Of a DNA stretch of 64,000 nt, positions 22,601 through 35,407 are shown in pieces; positions within the stretch are counted from its first letter, which is position 1, and each line of letters opens with the position of its first letter. The stretch is from Lethocerus indicus (taxonomy: Eukaryota; Arthropoda; Insecta; Hemiptera; Belostomatidae): contig JACDQD010000001.1 of assembly GCA_019843655.1 (NCBI GenBank), forward strand, positions 46,646,443-46,710,442, given 5' to 3'. The position numbers were made by a program, and so were the translations under genes. The notes below the pieces were generated by a model that saw nothing but the letters and a program-made list of their open reading frames with translations, ran no database searches and was not told the origin of the DNA.

Positions 22601-25600
22601 AAACCTCATTTCCACCTCTAATAGGTTATTATTAACACAGGAACAAACAAACTAAACTATTAGAGTAGGAGCATCCCAACAGTCTTAAAAAATTCTGATT
22701 TGGGTCTTTACACATAAGATGTGGATTAGATTAACCAGACCAGGTACTGCAGCTGGCCTATGAGTTAATTAACATTTATAGACACCACAAGATTAGCCAT
22801 TTTCCCACGGAGAAAATATGAAACAACGCTATAAACCCCTCAGTATAGGTTTAAATTTTCATATAAAATTAAATGATTATACCCAGCAAAAGGCTGAGTC
22901 TATTTGCACCATTTTATCTTAACAAAACTATTAGATCAGTAGTACATTACTTACGACCAGCCAGTTGTGCCAAAGTTGGAACAGGTCCCAAATCATGAAG
23001 TAGTTCCCTCAGGGGATCATTTGGATCAGGAGCAATCTCTTGCTCATAATCAAGCAATAAGCTATGAGTTTCAATGATTTCCTAATTAATATAATATTGA
23101 AATTAATAATTCTTTGTACATCAATTCATTAAAAAAACTACAATAATGATAATGATAGTGCAGAAATAGATTGAATGGTGACATTTACAAGGTTATATAT
23201 TAACATAAGTTAAGCATGATAGGAAATAAATTTCATTCAAAAATTGTTTAAAAACATAATTTTCACCTGTAAACTAATGTATATAGTAGGTCGAAATATC
23301 AATGTTGCTTCTGTAAATTCTGTCATAGAGTAATGACTATCTAAGTCTTCAACATTACAGCATTCCTTAAAAAACTGCTTAAAGTCTTCGTGACATTCTA
23401 TTATAAAAGGATTTAAGCACATTAAATGCTTAGACTCCTCTCCAAACTATAAAAAAAGTTAATAAAATTGATAAATTAACCTAGGACTGAACACAAACTA
23501 CATCCAAAAAATAATTATATAATATATATTTATACATACACCTTTCTTGGTTGCTGCAAACTGTAGAATTTTTGCGATGCTTGCAAGAGTATGGCGTTGG
23601 TCATTAGTAAGAATTTGTCCTGGCGGCAATTTAATGATATCAAATGCATCAGGAGCAACAATAGCAGAGTTAATAAACTGATAATATAATAAATTACCAA
23701 CAACCTAATAAACAAAAATTCAGCATATAATTTGCTGAGGCTATTAATGCATTTTCCTGTTTGGTCAAGAAAAATTAGAAAGAAAAATACAAAGAGAATA
23801 TGAAGTGATTCACACAAAAGCATGAGCGATCACAAAAAATGTTCTATTTTCATAGCAATAAATGTTTACCTTTAATATATCCTTAGTTGGTGCATTTGGA
23901 AATTTATTTGATAATGCTGAATATAGCTCTTTGGCTATAAAACATAACCCATATGGCAATGTTCCCTTGAGGCTCCTTATTCTTTTCAAGAATAAAAGAA
24001 CTCTACTTTTCAAGAGTTCAATGCTCACCTTCAATCTTTGAATGACTTCTTCATGCATTAAAGCTTCTTCTTGACTTACTGAATATGCCAAATCACTGTG
24101 AACAATTTCAAATTAATTTTTATTATGAAGTCACAAAGTTAATTATTTGTAATGTTAATTTTGTAGAAATGATTATTATTATTAAAATAATTAATTTAAA
24201 ACAACAGGTACTTACGACAATTTCCCTGATCTCATTTCCTGCTCATTTCTCCAATTATTGTATATACTAATTGGATTTGTATCAATTGAACCGTCTTTAG
24301 AGTTCAGTATCTGCAGAGAGAAAAATATGGATTATTTGTATACAAAATCATTGCCTAAGTAGTAAGCTGATTTAATATATTATAAAATTCAACACTAACT
24401 TTATGTATCAGAGGACCAAGAATGTGACGTAATGCATCATGGCCAGACGTATGTCGGGCATAATTGACAGCCATTTTTAAAACAAGGGGATTTCCTGTTA
24501 TAATATCAACAGGCTTTTTGAATCTGCATCTGAATTGTTACCAAAGGAAATGAGAATTAATCATGCTAATTCATATATTACCATAAATATTAACCTTGAA
24601 TTCAAAATTGTACCACATTAATAATACAATTTTTTACTCACTTTATTTCCTCGTGCAGTGCTTGCTGAAATAATTTGAGCAATAAGTATTCATTTCTAGA
24701 ATTTGCACCAAAATTATGTAGTGTAAGTATAACTGACTGAAGAAATTTACTGCTTCTGCTTTGTGGCAAACAAAATAGAAGAGACGCAAAATAATGAGGT
24801 GAAGTTTGCAATGTGTAAAATAGATTTTGATAGCCTTCAAGGAGACGTCGACTATCGGCTCTTAAACATTTAAGGCCACCAAAATTTAATGTCTTCTTTT
24901 CAACAACAGCTTCCTATAAGAATTCAGGATTCATTAATGAGTATTAGACAGCAAAAAAAAACAAATTGTTAATATATATTAGTTTTACTAAGAAAATAGT
25001 TTCTCTGAAAAATTAAATCAGAAATAAAATCTAGATGAGTATATATCACATATAAACACAGTGAATATTTCCTTTTTATTGGGCATCATATATTAATATC
25101 TATTTTACTTACAGGTATATTAATAAAGAAGAAATAAATAATAAATAAACATAGTTATTAATATTAATGCCATACCATCAAAGAGATTCTGTTTTGTACT
25201 AGCAGTCCAATAGTAATATCCATTTCATCTAATTGTTTTATTAAATTTTGGTTTCTTCTTATTGATTGAACCACTTCACTTCGAAGATCCTGTTTTAAAT
25301 ATATAATAATATTATGTTATGCATAATATATACAATAAGCAATACAATTTTGTTTTTACATTCTAGTTTCAAAACAACTCCTGTTTTTTAAGATCTCTTG
25401 CACTGTTATTTTTATAATTGTAACATCAAATTTAATTTAAATGTATGCAAAACTAATAGGGATTTACATATCATATAATGTTTACACATGATGAAATTTA
25501 TGATTTATACTTTGATTAAAAAAATATAAATGACATGTTAATATGTACTTGCAACTTTAGTTCTCGTTCATAATCACTCGTTGTGATATCTACAAGACTG

Positions 25601-28600
25601 AAAAATAGTTTCAGATCTTTAAAGGATGGTTCAGGCTGTGAAAATACAGCCCTGAAAGCCTTTCTTACTCTCGCACCTCTCCAATATGCTTGAATTTTCA
25701 CTATGTTCTTCTCCTACACATAAACCAATTATTAAAAAAACAATAGCAATAGTAGTTAGTAACAAGAATATCACTAGTATTGGTATTAGATCTGAATTAA
25801 AATGAATAACTGACAAACCAGTTCATAATTCACTTTTGATGAACTTCCATTAGTTGGTTTGAGTTCTAGCCTTGTGCAATAATGCATATTTCTCCACCAT
25901 TTCTAAAACAAAAAATCTAAATTCAATTTGTTGTTTTAGTTTTTGGTCTTATAAATGAAAATCAAACCATGAACACCAGCAATCACAATGGTTCAAGTAC
26001 AATTTGCTTGAAATTTAATTAAAATGTATACTGATGACAAAGATTTAAAAACATTGCATTACAATGAAGTAATCAAATACTATTAAATTCATAAATGTAT
26101 TAAACAAATTAGAATCACCTGGATTTTTATTATGTGCCTCATATTTTTCACGTAGTACCTGTGCCTAGAAAATGTTTTCCGACAGAGAAAGCCCCGGCAA
26201 CAGGCTTGGAAAGCAATTAAATTTACAGAATCGAAATTTACCCAGTAATTAACAAGATCCTGCCATCATAAAAAAAATAATACCATATTAAAGAAATAAC
26301 ATTTCGACATAATATATTTGTTTCATAAAAAAATGTAATGAGTAACATATTAACAAATTGCAATTCTGCAAATGTAAATAAATACCAAATGATAATTAAA
26401 TAAAATGTATTTAATAGAAGTTACTTGAATTTCATTAAAACATAAGAAACGAGATGACTTGTTTTCAACCAATGGACATTCCCATGAGTATTCTTCCGAC
26501 AGTAAATTCAGATATATGCAATATTTGTTTGGGGTATAATGTTCTATCCATTCACATGTTCCACACAAAGCCTGAATATGAAAAATGAGTTGTTAATAAT
26601 TCACAACTTACAGAACCAAGTCAACAATTTTATAATAACAAATAAAATCAACACTCAAGAAGATTGGTAGGCAATTAAGAAGATAAACAACAATATCAAG
26701 TAAACAATTCAGTCACTCACATTTTTAGTTTGAATCACTTCATTCATTAGATAGGTCATGTAGGCTTGTGGAATATCAGAAAACAAAAGTAAGAGAGAGC
26801 ATAGCTGCAGTCTATCATCACACTCTATAGCTAGATTAATGTCTCTGAGGAGTCTCAACTCTATAAAATGAGAATGGATTTTATAACAAGATATAGACAC
26901 ATATATGATCATTTATAAAAGTAGAAGGCATAAAAAGTATAACATATACAATTATTTATAAACGTAGACTGCATAAAAACTATATCATTAAAGTAAAATA
27001 TCTGTTGTAGGCAATGCACAACATTGGGATATTTCTTTAATTGTTCCCAATTAATTGACTGTTCAGAAATCTACTGATGAAAATATAGTTTTATGAACTA
27101 ATCTTTTAATAAGTTATAATGATGTCAAACTTACCTAATGTAACTTGATGTATAGTAAAATAACTCTGCTCCAAAGCTAATTCCAAATCTGAAACTGTTA
27201 ATTTACTACATCCGCCCAATTTCAATTTATTCTGAGGATCAAAGAAATTATTATAAGTTATATGAAAAATTTATCAAAAATATAGAATTCTGAAGATGAT
27301 ACTAAACAGATATTTGGAATGTAATGTTTTACCGCCAATTCTTTCTGAAGCAACCTTATATCAGATGTTTTAATACTACTATTTATAGTGAAACTAGGCT
27401 CATTGATGATTGTATAGATCATCTCCAAGTCATTAGAAACAACTGCATGAGTTAAATCATTAAGTAATCGTTCAACTGCAATGAGAAGAAATAAAAATAT
27501 ATGAATAATATTTCTATATTATATAATTTCTAAAAATTATTAATGATCTAATAATACTAACTATAGGACACAACACTGATGTAAATTGTCTGACTTATTT
27601 CTTAACATAATTGGTTATTTAAGGAAAAATTAAGAAGCTTACCATGATTTTCAGGCATATATTCGGAGTTTACTAGATCAATACAGTCCTGTATATTCAT
27701 GTACGTCAGTAACGTGCAATCACAATTTTCGGACTGTTTATATTTTCTACATGTTGATAAAGCAGAAAAATAATGAGTAATCAAACGAGAATCAATTCCC
27801 TGAAAAAAATTTGCACTTCGTTAACATAATTAGAAACAGTTGATGTAATAAAATTACTTTGTTCAAAATAAAACTCAAAGAAAAGAAAAAAACGAATCCA
27901 AAGAACATATTAATTTGAAAAGTAAAAATCCATCTTACTTTAATATTGATTTGTTCTCTGCACAGAGCATCCAATGTTTTATCTGGAGAATTCTCATCCA
28001 CTGCCATTGACACAGAAGCTATATCCGATAAAAACAGAATATCTTCTTTAATTTCTTCGAGCGTCAAAAATACCTGCAAATAGGTAACTGGTACTTATAA
28101 CTATAAATATTGTTTTACAAAACCAAAATGATAACTATTTTTATCTTACAGGCATTTTTTTAGAACTGACAACAAGATTAATTTTCATCAATTTTTGAAT
28201 GAGTTTGAATAAATATGAAGAATGATAATTTTGATTATAGAAATAGTTTACTAATCATTTAAGAACTTAAAAACATGAATAAACATTTACTAACTAATTC
28301 TATTTTTTTTAGTTTAAGTTCTTCAAAGTATAATGGTGCTGCTAAGGGTGGCAGTTTTAATCCAAGTCCAAGATCTGTGTTACACTTCCTTAATACAATA
28401 AAAAACATGTTTGCATCGTCTCCTTCAAGAACATTGTTTAATTCGTGTATATATTGATTTAATTCTCCAACCTCCTCTTTTTCTTCAGAAACCTTAAATA
28501 AGAAACAAAAATGTTTACAATATAATTGTGATAATTGACAGTGCAATATTGTAGTTTTAATAAAATTAAAATACTATTCACAGTTGTGAGACATTCATCA

Positions 28601-30921
28601 AGTTCATGTTTAATACTCCCTTCAATAGTGTTAAATTCATGGGTACGAAAAAGTCAGAAATGGGTAAATAAGTCCCATCGCTTTTTTTTATGAAAAATGT
28701 TCCTTTTCTTCATTATCTAACAATCTAAGTGCAACACTAAGGCTCATGCCACTGCTTAACAGAGTAGAATACAAAACCTTATACTCGTCAAAAACATTGG
28801 GACAATATATCTTAGCTGTAAAATAGCACCAGCTGTAATTGTGAATTCTACCAGAACATTCATGATTTAAATAATTTGTTCTTTAATTAAAAAATAACAT
28901 TTATTACTTGTACGATTAAACATAATACATATATTATTGTTTCAGCTGCCAAATTTATTTTGTAAACAAGATATACGTGAATCCTCCCCAAACTTCAGAA
29001 TTTTCATTCCGTTTAAGATTTGACATTTATTAAGAACTGAAGGTATTAGATTTGTGCAAAATGAAAAAGTGTTATAGTAACACATATAATCATAATATAA
29101 ATTATAAATCATAAAATATAATAATTACCTTATCACAACTGTTTAGCTCCGATGAAAAATTTAAATCTGTATTCATAGGAAGTTTCAGACATTGAAATTC
29201 ATATTTTCCTTGTTTTAATACTGATTCAGAAGTTTGCTCTTCATTACCTGTCACATTAGAACAAAAAAATAATAATCATTAAACAAGCAACACATGAATC
29301 ATACAATATTCTAACATATTAGAGCACAAAAAAGTTCCTACTTAATGTACGCTATTTTTTATGTATATTTTTAACTCATTTTTTATTTTTTATTGATGTA
29401 CAACTAATAGCTTTAATTTGGAGAAAGGGTACAAAAATACCTGAAACGGACATATTTTCCTTGAGATCATGAATGTGAGGTGCCTTCCCAAGTTTAGAAA
29501 GATGAATACTCAACTTCTTTATACAAAATATCGTTTGATGTATATTTCTTTTATTATATACATCCATTGTATCTGGATGGAAGATCTATCAGATTCATAA
29601 AGAGTAAAAGACATTATCAACTATATGTAATCAACATTTTACAGGTTATTATAATTATTCTTGTTTAAGTATTCAGTTTCAGAAATACTCAATTCATAAA
29701 AATGTTGACAGAAATGTATATTCATAATGCACTATCATACACATAGTCCATTACACATAATCAATCATAATCTTCTTTTCCTAGGGTTTCATGAATTAAG
29801 CTCAATCTATATTTATCTCTTAACCAATTTAGCCTAAACACACAGGCTACAGGTCCCTCTGTTGCAAGGATCAAACTCAGAATTACAAATATACATCACA
29901 ATATGACAATGAAGAAGTATAAAATATTTTACCTTTGGAAGTTTGATGTGAGTTAAACTTTTAATCCAGTAATTAATGTTATCAATGTGTTTAAACTGCA
30001 AGCCACTATTTTTGTAATGCTTCATATCGATGTCGTACACATGAGACTTTGGTACCAGTTCTGGGGCTATAAAGTGAGCTAGCTTGGCAAGTAAAACACC
30101 GTTACAAAAGTCCTGTTCAAATTGTTTATCAATTTTTTCTTGTAGAACTTCTTCTAACCAACTGAAAAATAAAACGCAAAGATAAATGAGTGAAGGTTTC
30201 TGCGACCAGAACTTGAATTATCACTAACATCCAGTAGGATTGCGTAATACCGTGGGAAGAGCCTCGGTTTACAGACAACACCCGAGATGGTGGTTTCAAA
30301 ACACAGGAAAAATCCAAGATCCCAACAGAAGTTAAAAGATAAGGTTTTAGATTCAAATTTAAATTGGCAATTGGCAAGGTTTCTTATAACTTTAGGAAAA
30401 CAATAAGAATTTAAACGGTTCATTCATTATGACATTGCTGTCGATAAAGTTCAGATATGACTGCCACTCCAATTTACAAGTAAGGAGAAGGTATAATGAA
30501 AGAATTTTCAAGATAAGGAGCAACTTAGTAAAGATTTTGAAGTTTTCAGTGATCAAATCTGACATAGATCAGATTAAAAGGCAGGGTTTTAAAACAAATC
30601 ATAAAACACATGCCTGAATTTATTGTACATCTAAGAATAAAGAATGGACGTACAGGATTAAATCGTAGGATCGTCTGTACTGCAAATTATGGAAACGTAG
30701 GAATAAATAAAATTAAAGTGTCATACATCTTGCATTGTTCGAGTTCCCTCACTGATGACTGACACTGCATGGAGCTTACATTCTTCTTATTTTTAACGCG
30801 TATTTCTCCCTGTTCGCCTGAAAAGACACAAAATCAGTTCTATATTCCAAGGATCGAATCTGTCAAAATTCAAATCGGTACGTTGATTTGGAAACAATCC
30901 TCGGAACTCACGTTCGGCCAT
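19668..30921 (-). CDS. IQGAP: Ras GTPase-activating-like protein IQGAP
   Basis: A scaffold that binds actin, calmodulin-type light chains and Cdc42/Rac at the cell cortex. Twenty-nine exons join in phase to about 1,401 residues: 30912-30921, 30727-30817, 29933-30161, 29441-29585, 29129-29247, 28295-28492, 27939-28073, 27643-27799, 27333-27475, 27135-27231, 26721-26860, 26425-26571, 26119-26259, 25819-25902, 25549-25713, 25176-25289, 24642-24913, 24400-24523, 24216-24310, 23870-24095, 23540-23704, 23267-23446, 22955-23081, 22211-22328, 21727-21870, 21360-21517, 20959-21082, 20390-20630, 19668-19784. Domains in order: CH (FCNGVLLAKLAHFIAPELV, IFHPDTMDVYNKRNIH), coiled repeats, a WW-like segment (CEWIEHYTP, EEYSWECP), three IQ motifs (ACCRGFLCRKTF; KIQKWWRNMHYC; KIQAYWRGARVRKAF), the GAP-related domain (LLYYQFINSAIVAPDAFDII) and the RasGAP_C tail (YEGVAVMDMFGKAKVNINLL). 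Human IQGAP1 has four IQ motifs and about 1,657 residues, so this is a shorter form. The 21360 donor was chosen for phase. Confidence 0.95.
30150..30425. repeat. Dispersed repeat, copy B (IQGAP intron 2)
   Basis: The core at 30187-30235 (GAGTGAAGGTTTCTGCGACC, AGAACTTGAATTATCACTAA) matches the copy near 9060. The sequence continues to about 30425 with a denser, protein-like composition (CGTGGGAAGAGCCTCGGTTT) unlike the surrounding intron, so the insertion probably spans this length. No termini or target duplication were seen. Confidence 0.45.
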
Positions 30922-32514
30922 GATTTCATAATTGGTGTTCGATCAAATCCAACAATCCAAGAGAGAGCGGAGCGAAATTGAACAGAAATTTCAGTTCCAC
31001 AATAAATACGCTGCGGTACGACCGACAACTGAAACCTTAAACCCTTATAAAAGCGCGGGCCATGGAGGTAAAACGTTAAGTGCAATGGCCGCCAGGGGCA
31101 GGGAAGTTTTCATATCATACGAGATAATTATAAGTACTATACAGTTAAAATATTTAAATAAGACTGCGGCTCAGAGGTTCTGTGCAAACATCTGAGGGAA
31201 AACAGGACGAGTACTTGTTTAAGTCGGAATTTTAAGCTTGGCTGGTTAAAACAGACACTTCGCAGTCTTGGAACCCCTCGACGGTGGCTCCAAATTTTTA
31301 AAAGTTAAAATATATATCCTGTTCCTACTAAATACTTCCTGGCCATTCCTCAAACTCTTGATAATCGTTTGGTAGTTTAACTTACAATTGTGTTAAGCTA
31401 CACAATTGTTCAACAATTTGCTTTCCTTTTGAGAAATTAATTTTTAAAAGAAGAATGTAAACATTTATTTTTATACCAAATTTATTTGGTTTAAAAAATG
31501 ATACATAATAATATGTATCATAACATATAAAGTATTATTATTAGTAGTAGTAGTAGGTATGTATGATTTTGCTCCTAGGTATATATGATGAGTCTGCATA
31601 ATCACATATATTGGTGCATCAAGGGAGCACTGTTGTTTAACAGAATATATTATTTTGGATTAAATAGAACTAACTTTAATATAACTGCTTCTACTAAGTA
31701 CTAGTTGTTTAATATAACTTAAAACTACTTGTGAATAACATAATTTGTATTGCTAAACAAACTTAATAACAAATTTTTAAATTAGAACTTATTTACAGAA
31801 TGTTAAGAGAATAGGATGTCTTGTACTCATGTTTGCAAGATAAAATAAATTCTGAAATTTTCCTTGGTCAAAAGTAACTATCACAACGAATTGTTTAAGA
31901 CTACAAACAACAAGCTAAATATAACATTTTATATTTATTGTATTTACTTATTATTATAAATGTGTAATAACATTTAAATTTAATTTCATTTTTTTAATGT
32001 TGAAAAGCATATGATTAAAACAAATTTTATAAGAAATTATGCTGACACATTTGGTATTATTTCACCTCATTACTTTTTAAACTATACTCTCCTAATGTTA
32101 TTTTATTAAAAGTAACTGCATCTAATCAAATAATATAAATTACACACCTAATTAATTTTTATTTTTAAATGATACTGTAATGTAATTTTAAATGAGGTTT
32201 ACCTAACCAATGCAATCAAATCTTGCTTGTTCTAGGTGATTTATTTTGATTTCACAAAACATACATCAATTAATTCAAGGTTGTACAATAAATAACTTTT
32301 GTAACACATCAGTTACAACTTTTACAATAACCCACACATTTTCAGCAATTGAAAAACATGAAGGTGTTTTTATTCTTGAAAATAAAAAAAGGACAATATA
32401 AAAATAAAATGGTAAATACTGAAATAATAGGTTTTGAGGAAATACAAAGGGGAAACGAATGATTAAACTTAAAACCGAACTGCAGTAATTTATTATTTTA
32501 CTGAAAAAAACCTA

Positions 32515-32561
<47 letters not shown>

Positions 32562-32592
32562 TACTTATTTGCGACAACTATATATGTATTAT
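30922..32592. other. IQGAP promoter/5' UTR and NDUFB6 3' flank
   Basis: The first 300 bp, upstream of the IQGAP start, is less AT-rich (GCGCGGGCCATGGAGG near 31055) and is the likely promoter and 5' UTR. The remainder is AT-rich and contains a (TA)n tract just before the NDUFB6 stop codon. No further coding sequence was recognised. Confidence 0.55.
32521..32558. repeat. (TA)n microsatellite
   Basis: An uninterrupted AT dinucleotide run immediately 3' of NDUFB6. Confidence 0.95.
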
Positions 32593-34043
32593 CTATATTG
32601 GACAATTTTTGAAATCCCTGTTTGCATAATCCGTTCCTGTAGTACGCTGTGGTTTCAGAGGATAATCAGGATCTCCCGGAACGCAAGAAGGCCTGTTAGG
32701 AACTGACCTCCATCCTCCTTTCCTTGTCCAATCCTATATATAAACAAATAAAGACAATTAAGTAAAGGTGCAGCCATTCTACGTAAGTAATATAATTTCA
32801 GGTAATTCAATAAAAATATAAAGTATTAAATATAAATATATGAAACTTACATTTGAATTATATTTTAAATAATAAGCACCAGCATACACTGCGAATAAAG
32901 CCATAAAAACTTTGCCAGTGATAAATCGAGTAGAACTAGCAGCATTTTCACTCTGAAAAAACAAAATTATTTTACAAAAGAAAAATATTGAAACAAAAAT
33001 TTTCTAGTAGGTTTTTAGGCTGATTTCCTTGGTTTTGGCTAGAATAGGGGGTGGATTTCAATGGGGGAATGAAATAGGGACAAATGTTTTGTGTGGGTGG
33101 GTTTTACTCAAACTGGTAGGGGTGATGTTGCGTTGCTGTAAATTTTCGAATATGAATCATTCTGTATGCTGAACGGAGAACCCTCTATTTAAAACGTATG
33201 ATTTTCAACTGTTTCTCAAAACCTGCCAGTCTGTCTCGGTCACCTGTGTGAACCTTATATTTTCAAAATTATATTTCAGCCATGGCAGATAAATGTCAAA
33301 TTTCAACAAAACAGACAAGGGGAGTCTGTTTCAACAAAACAGACAAAACCTCTAATTGAACGGTCTATGAAGCAAGTATAGAAATTTCCTCAAGGTACAA
33401 ATGAAAGTATGTGTTCAATGGGTAGGAGAGAAAACCACGACTCCAGTTATACTATATGTCATGGATCACAGTTTCCTCTTACATCAATGTTATTTTTTAC
33501 ATACATTTGAATTCTCGCTCTTCGGCTACTTTCCCACTTCCCTTATGATTTGTAGGGGGATTGATTAATGAGTCAAAACTAGATGTAGCAGTGGTGCTTT
33601 AACTGTGAATTTACCTTTCATTATAATAAACTTCATTCAACTAACTTAAAGGTTCAATTGGGGAGAGTTTAGTGATTACATTCTCTTTTTATATCACTGT
33701 CATTATCAGTGTGTAAATGTAAGAACATGAATCATGCGAAATATCCTGGAAAGGCTACATATGGGGAATAACATTTTAACAAACATTTTAACATTACCAT
33801 TATTGGCAAAAGAGCCCTGTACATTGCATTTAATGGATACTGGTACATTCTCCTGATCGGGTTGTACAATTCTTTATAGATCTCCGGCACTACTTTGGGC
33901 TCGGATTTGGACAGATGTTGATCTCTGATCCACTGTTTTCTCCATTCCCTTTCCTCCGGTGTCATTCCGATCAGCCTCTCCCTCTCGCGGTAGAGTCTGC
34001 CTTGGATCGAAAAAGATTTCACTCCCCCGGTATCGGATGCCAT
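32593..34043 (-). CDS. NDUFB6: NADH:ubiquinone oxidoreductase subunit B6 (complex I B17 subunit)
   Basis: An accessory single-span membrane subunit of mitochondrial complex I. Three exons (33798-34043, 32851-32952, 32593-32733) join in phase to 162 residues. The N-terminal exon carries the family segment MTPEEREWRKQWIRDQHLS. Exon 2 supplies the hydrophobic span GKVFMALFAVYAGAYYLKY. Exon 3 has the basic, proline-rich tail RKGGWRSVPNRPSCVPGDPD. The human protein is 128 residues, so insect-type extensions at both ends are seen. The ATG at 34043 is the first of the frame. It is divergent from NDUFA5, another complex I subunit. Confidence 0.9.
33000..33640. repeat. Compositionally distinct insert in NDUFB6 intron 1, with dispersed repeat copy B
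   Basis: This 600-bp part of the intron is richer in G/C than its flanks. It contains a short direct repeat (TTTCAACAAAACAGACAA twice, near 33300 and 33330). At about 33500-33620 it holds the second copy of the repeat seen at 5240-5370. It looks like decayed transposon sequence, but no family was recognised. Confidence 0.4.
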
Positions 34044-34508
34044 TTTCAGCGAAAAAAAAGCCCACTTTCAAGACCTAAAGAATCGCCGAATTAAGGATTC
34101 CTGAGTCAAAGAGAAAAGAAGGTTATACTGACTGAAAAATCACTGTTGCCCTAAGCAAGACAGCGTTCGATTAATGATCGTTTACTAGATATTGTTTTCT
34201 ACCGATTTAAAAAAAATTAGTTAAAAAAAATATAGGTAACTAAAATAATTAACAGTCAAATATTTTTCATGCGAAGTTTATATTACAGTATTTGTAGTTT
34301 TTGTACAATAAAAAATTTAATATAGTTACAAAAATTTGTAACTATATTTCGATCCTATAAATGTTCGATACAGTATTTTTATGTAATATTTAATTTTCTC
34401 TAAGCTCAATTAATCAGTATCATTTTAATCTAGGTCATTCAACATCTGATACACCGGAGGGTAACCTACGGGCAACTTAAAATCGTTCTGTGGGACTCAT
34501 CCCTGGCG
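34044..34508. promoter_or_regulatory. Shared divergent promoter region of NDUFB6 and NDUFA5
   Basis: Only 465 bp separate the two start codons, and this must include both 5' UTRs and both promoters. The NDUFA5 side has a GC-richer 5' leader (CACCGGAGGGTAACCTACGG). No TATA box or named site can be assigned with confidence. The inference of a common bidirectional promoter rests on spacing and on both products belonging to complex I. Confidence 0.55.
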
Positions 34509-35407
34509 ATGAGCTTGACGGGGGCTTTAAAAAAGGTAATTTCTTTTTACTTTCCTTTAACCGATTTAAATTTATGTTATGAAGAATTTGAAATTGCTGA
34601 AAACATGTGTCTCACGATTTTTCAATTAATTCGTTTTTAGTCATTCTAAATATTTATACTTACACCGATATTTATTATAACTGCTTATAAGTGTATAACA
34701 ATTTTGAATCCTATATTTTGAATATCTTTTCCTATTTGGTCTGAAAGAGATTACTGACTGTCTTTAGCTGTAGCTCATTAAGTTCATAATACAAGTACTG
34801 ATTTCTTTTTTTTTTGTCTATTAGTATTTGGTTTAGTTGATTGAAATACTTTTTAAATTGCCAATACTATATGTCAATAATATATTTGTTTTTAAACATG
34901 TAATAAATGGGTTAGTAATTTTATTATCCTTTTGTGTTTAGACAACCGGCCTAACTGGCTTGGCCGTATCACCCAATTCACAACGGGTCTTGTCTGTTCT
35001 ATACAATAAAATTTTGAAAACAATCCAAAAGATGCCGCAGGACAGTGGTTACAGAAAGAACACTGAGGCGTTGGTTACAGCCAGGGCGCAGATTGTAACA
35101 GCTGTGAGTGTTTGACCATTTATTTACTCGGGGGATAAAAAAATAAATGTGATCTTAACCTTTAATAATTGCGCCCTACCAAAAATAAATATTGACAAAA
35201 ACTTTTAATAAGTCCCCAATTTTTCTTTTCAAGGCCAAGACACCCTCTGAGATAGAAGAGAAAATAGATTGCGGACAAGTTGAAGAATTGATTGTACAGG
35301 CAGAGAATGAACTAACATTGGCTAGAAACATGCTTGTTTGGAAACCCTGGGAACCGCTCTTGACCCATGCCCCAGAGAACCAGTGGAAATGGCCACCACC
35401 AAACTGA
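34509..35407 (+). CDS. NDUFA5: NADH:ubiquinone oxidoreductase subunit A5 (complex I B13 subunit)
   Basis: An accessory subunit of the peripheral, matrix-side arm of complex I. Three exons (34509-34535, 34942-35103, 35234-35407) join in phase to 120 residues, close to the 116 of the human protein. Matching blocks are LKKTTGLTGLAVSPN, LSVLYNKILKTIQKMP, QVEELIVQAENELTLARNM, and the C-terminal WKPWEPLLTHAPENQWKWP. The first coding exon encodes only nine residues. There is no cleavable mitochondrial presequence, as usual for this subunit. Confidence 0.95.
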
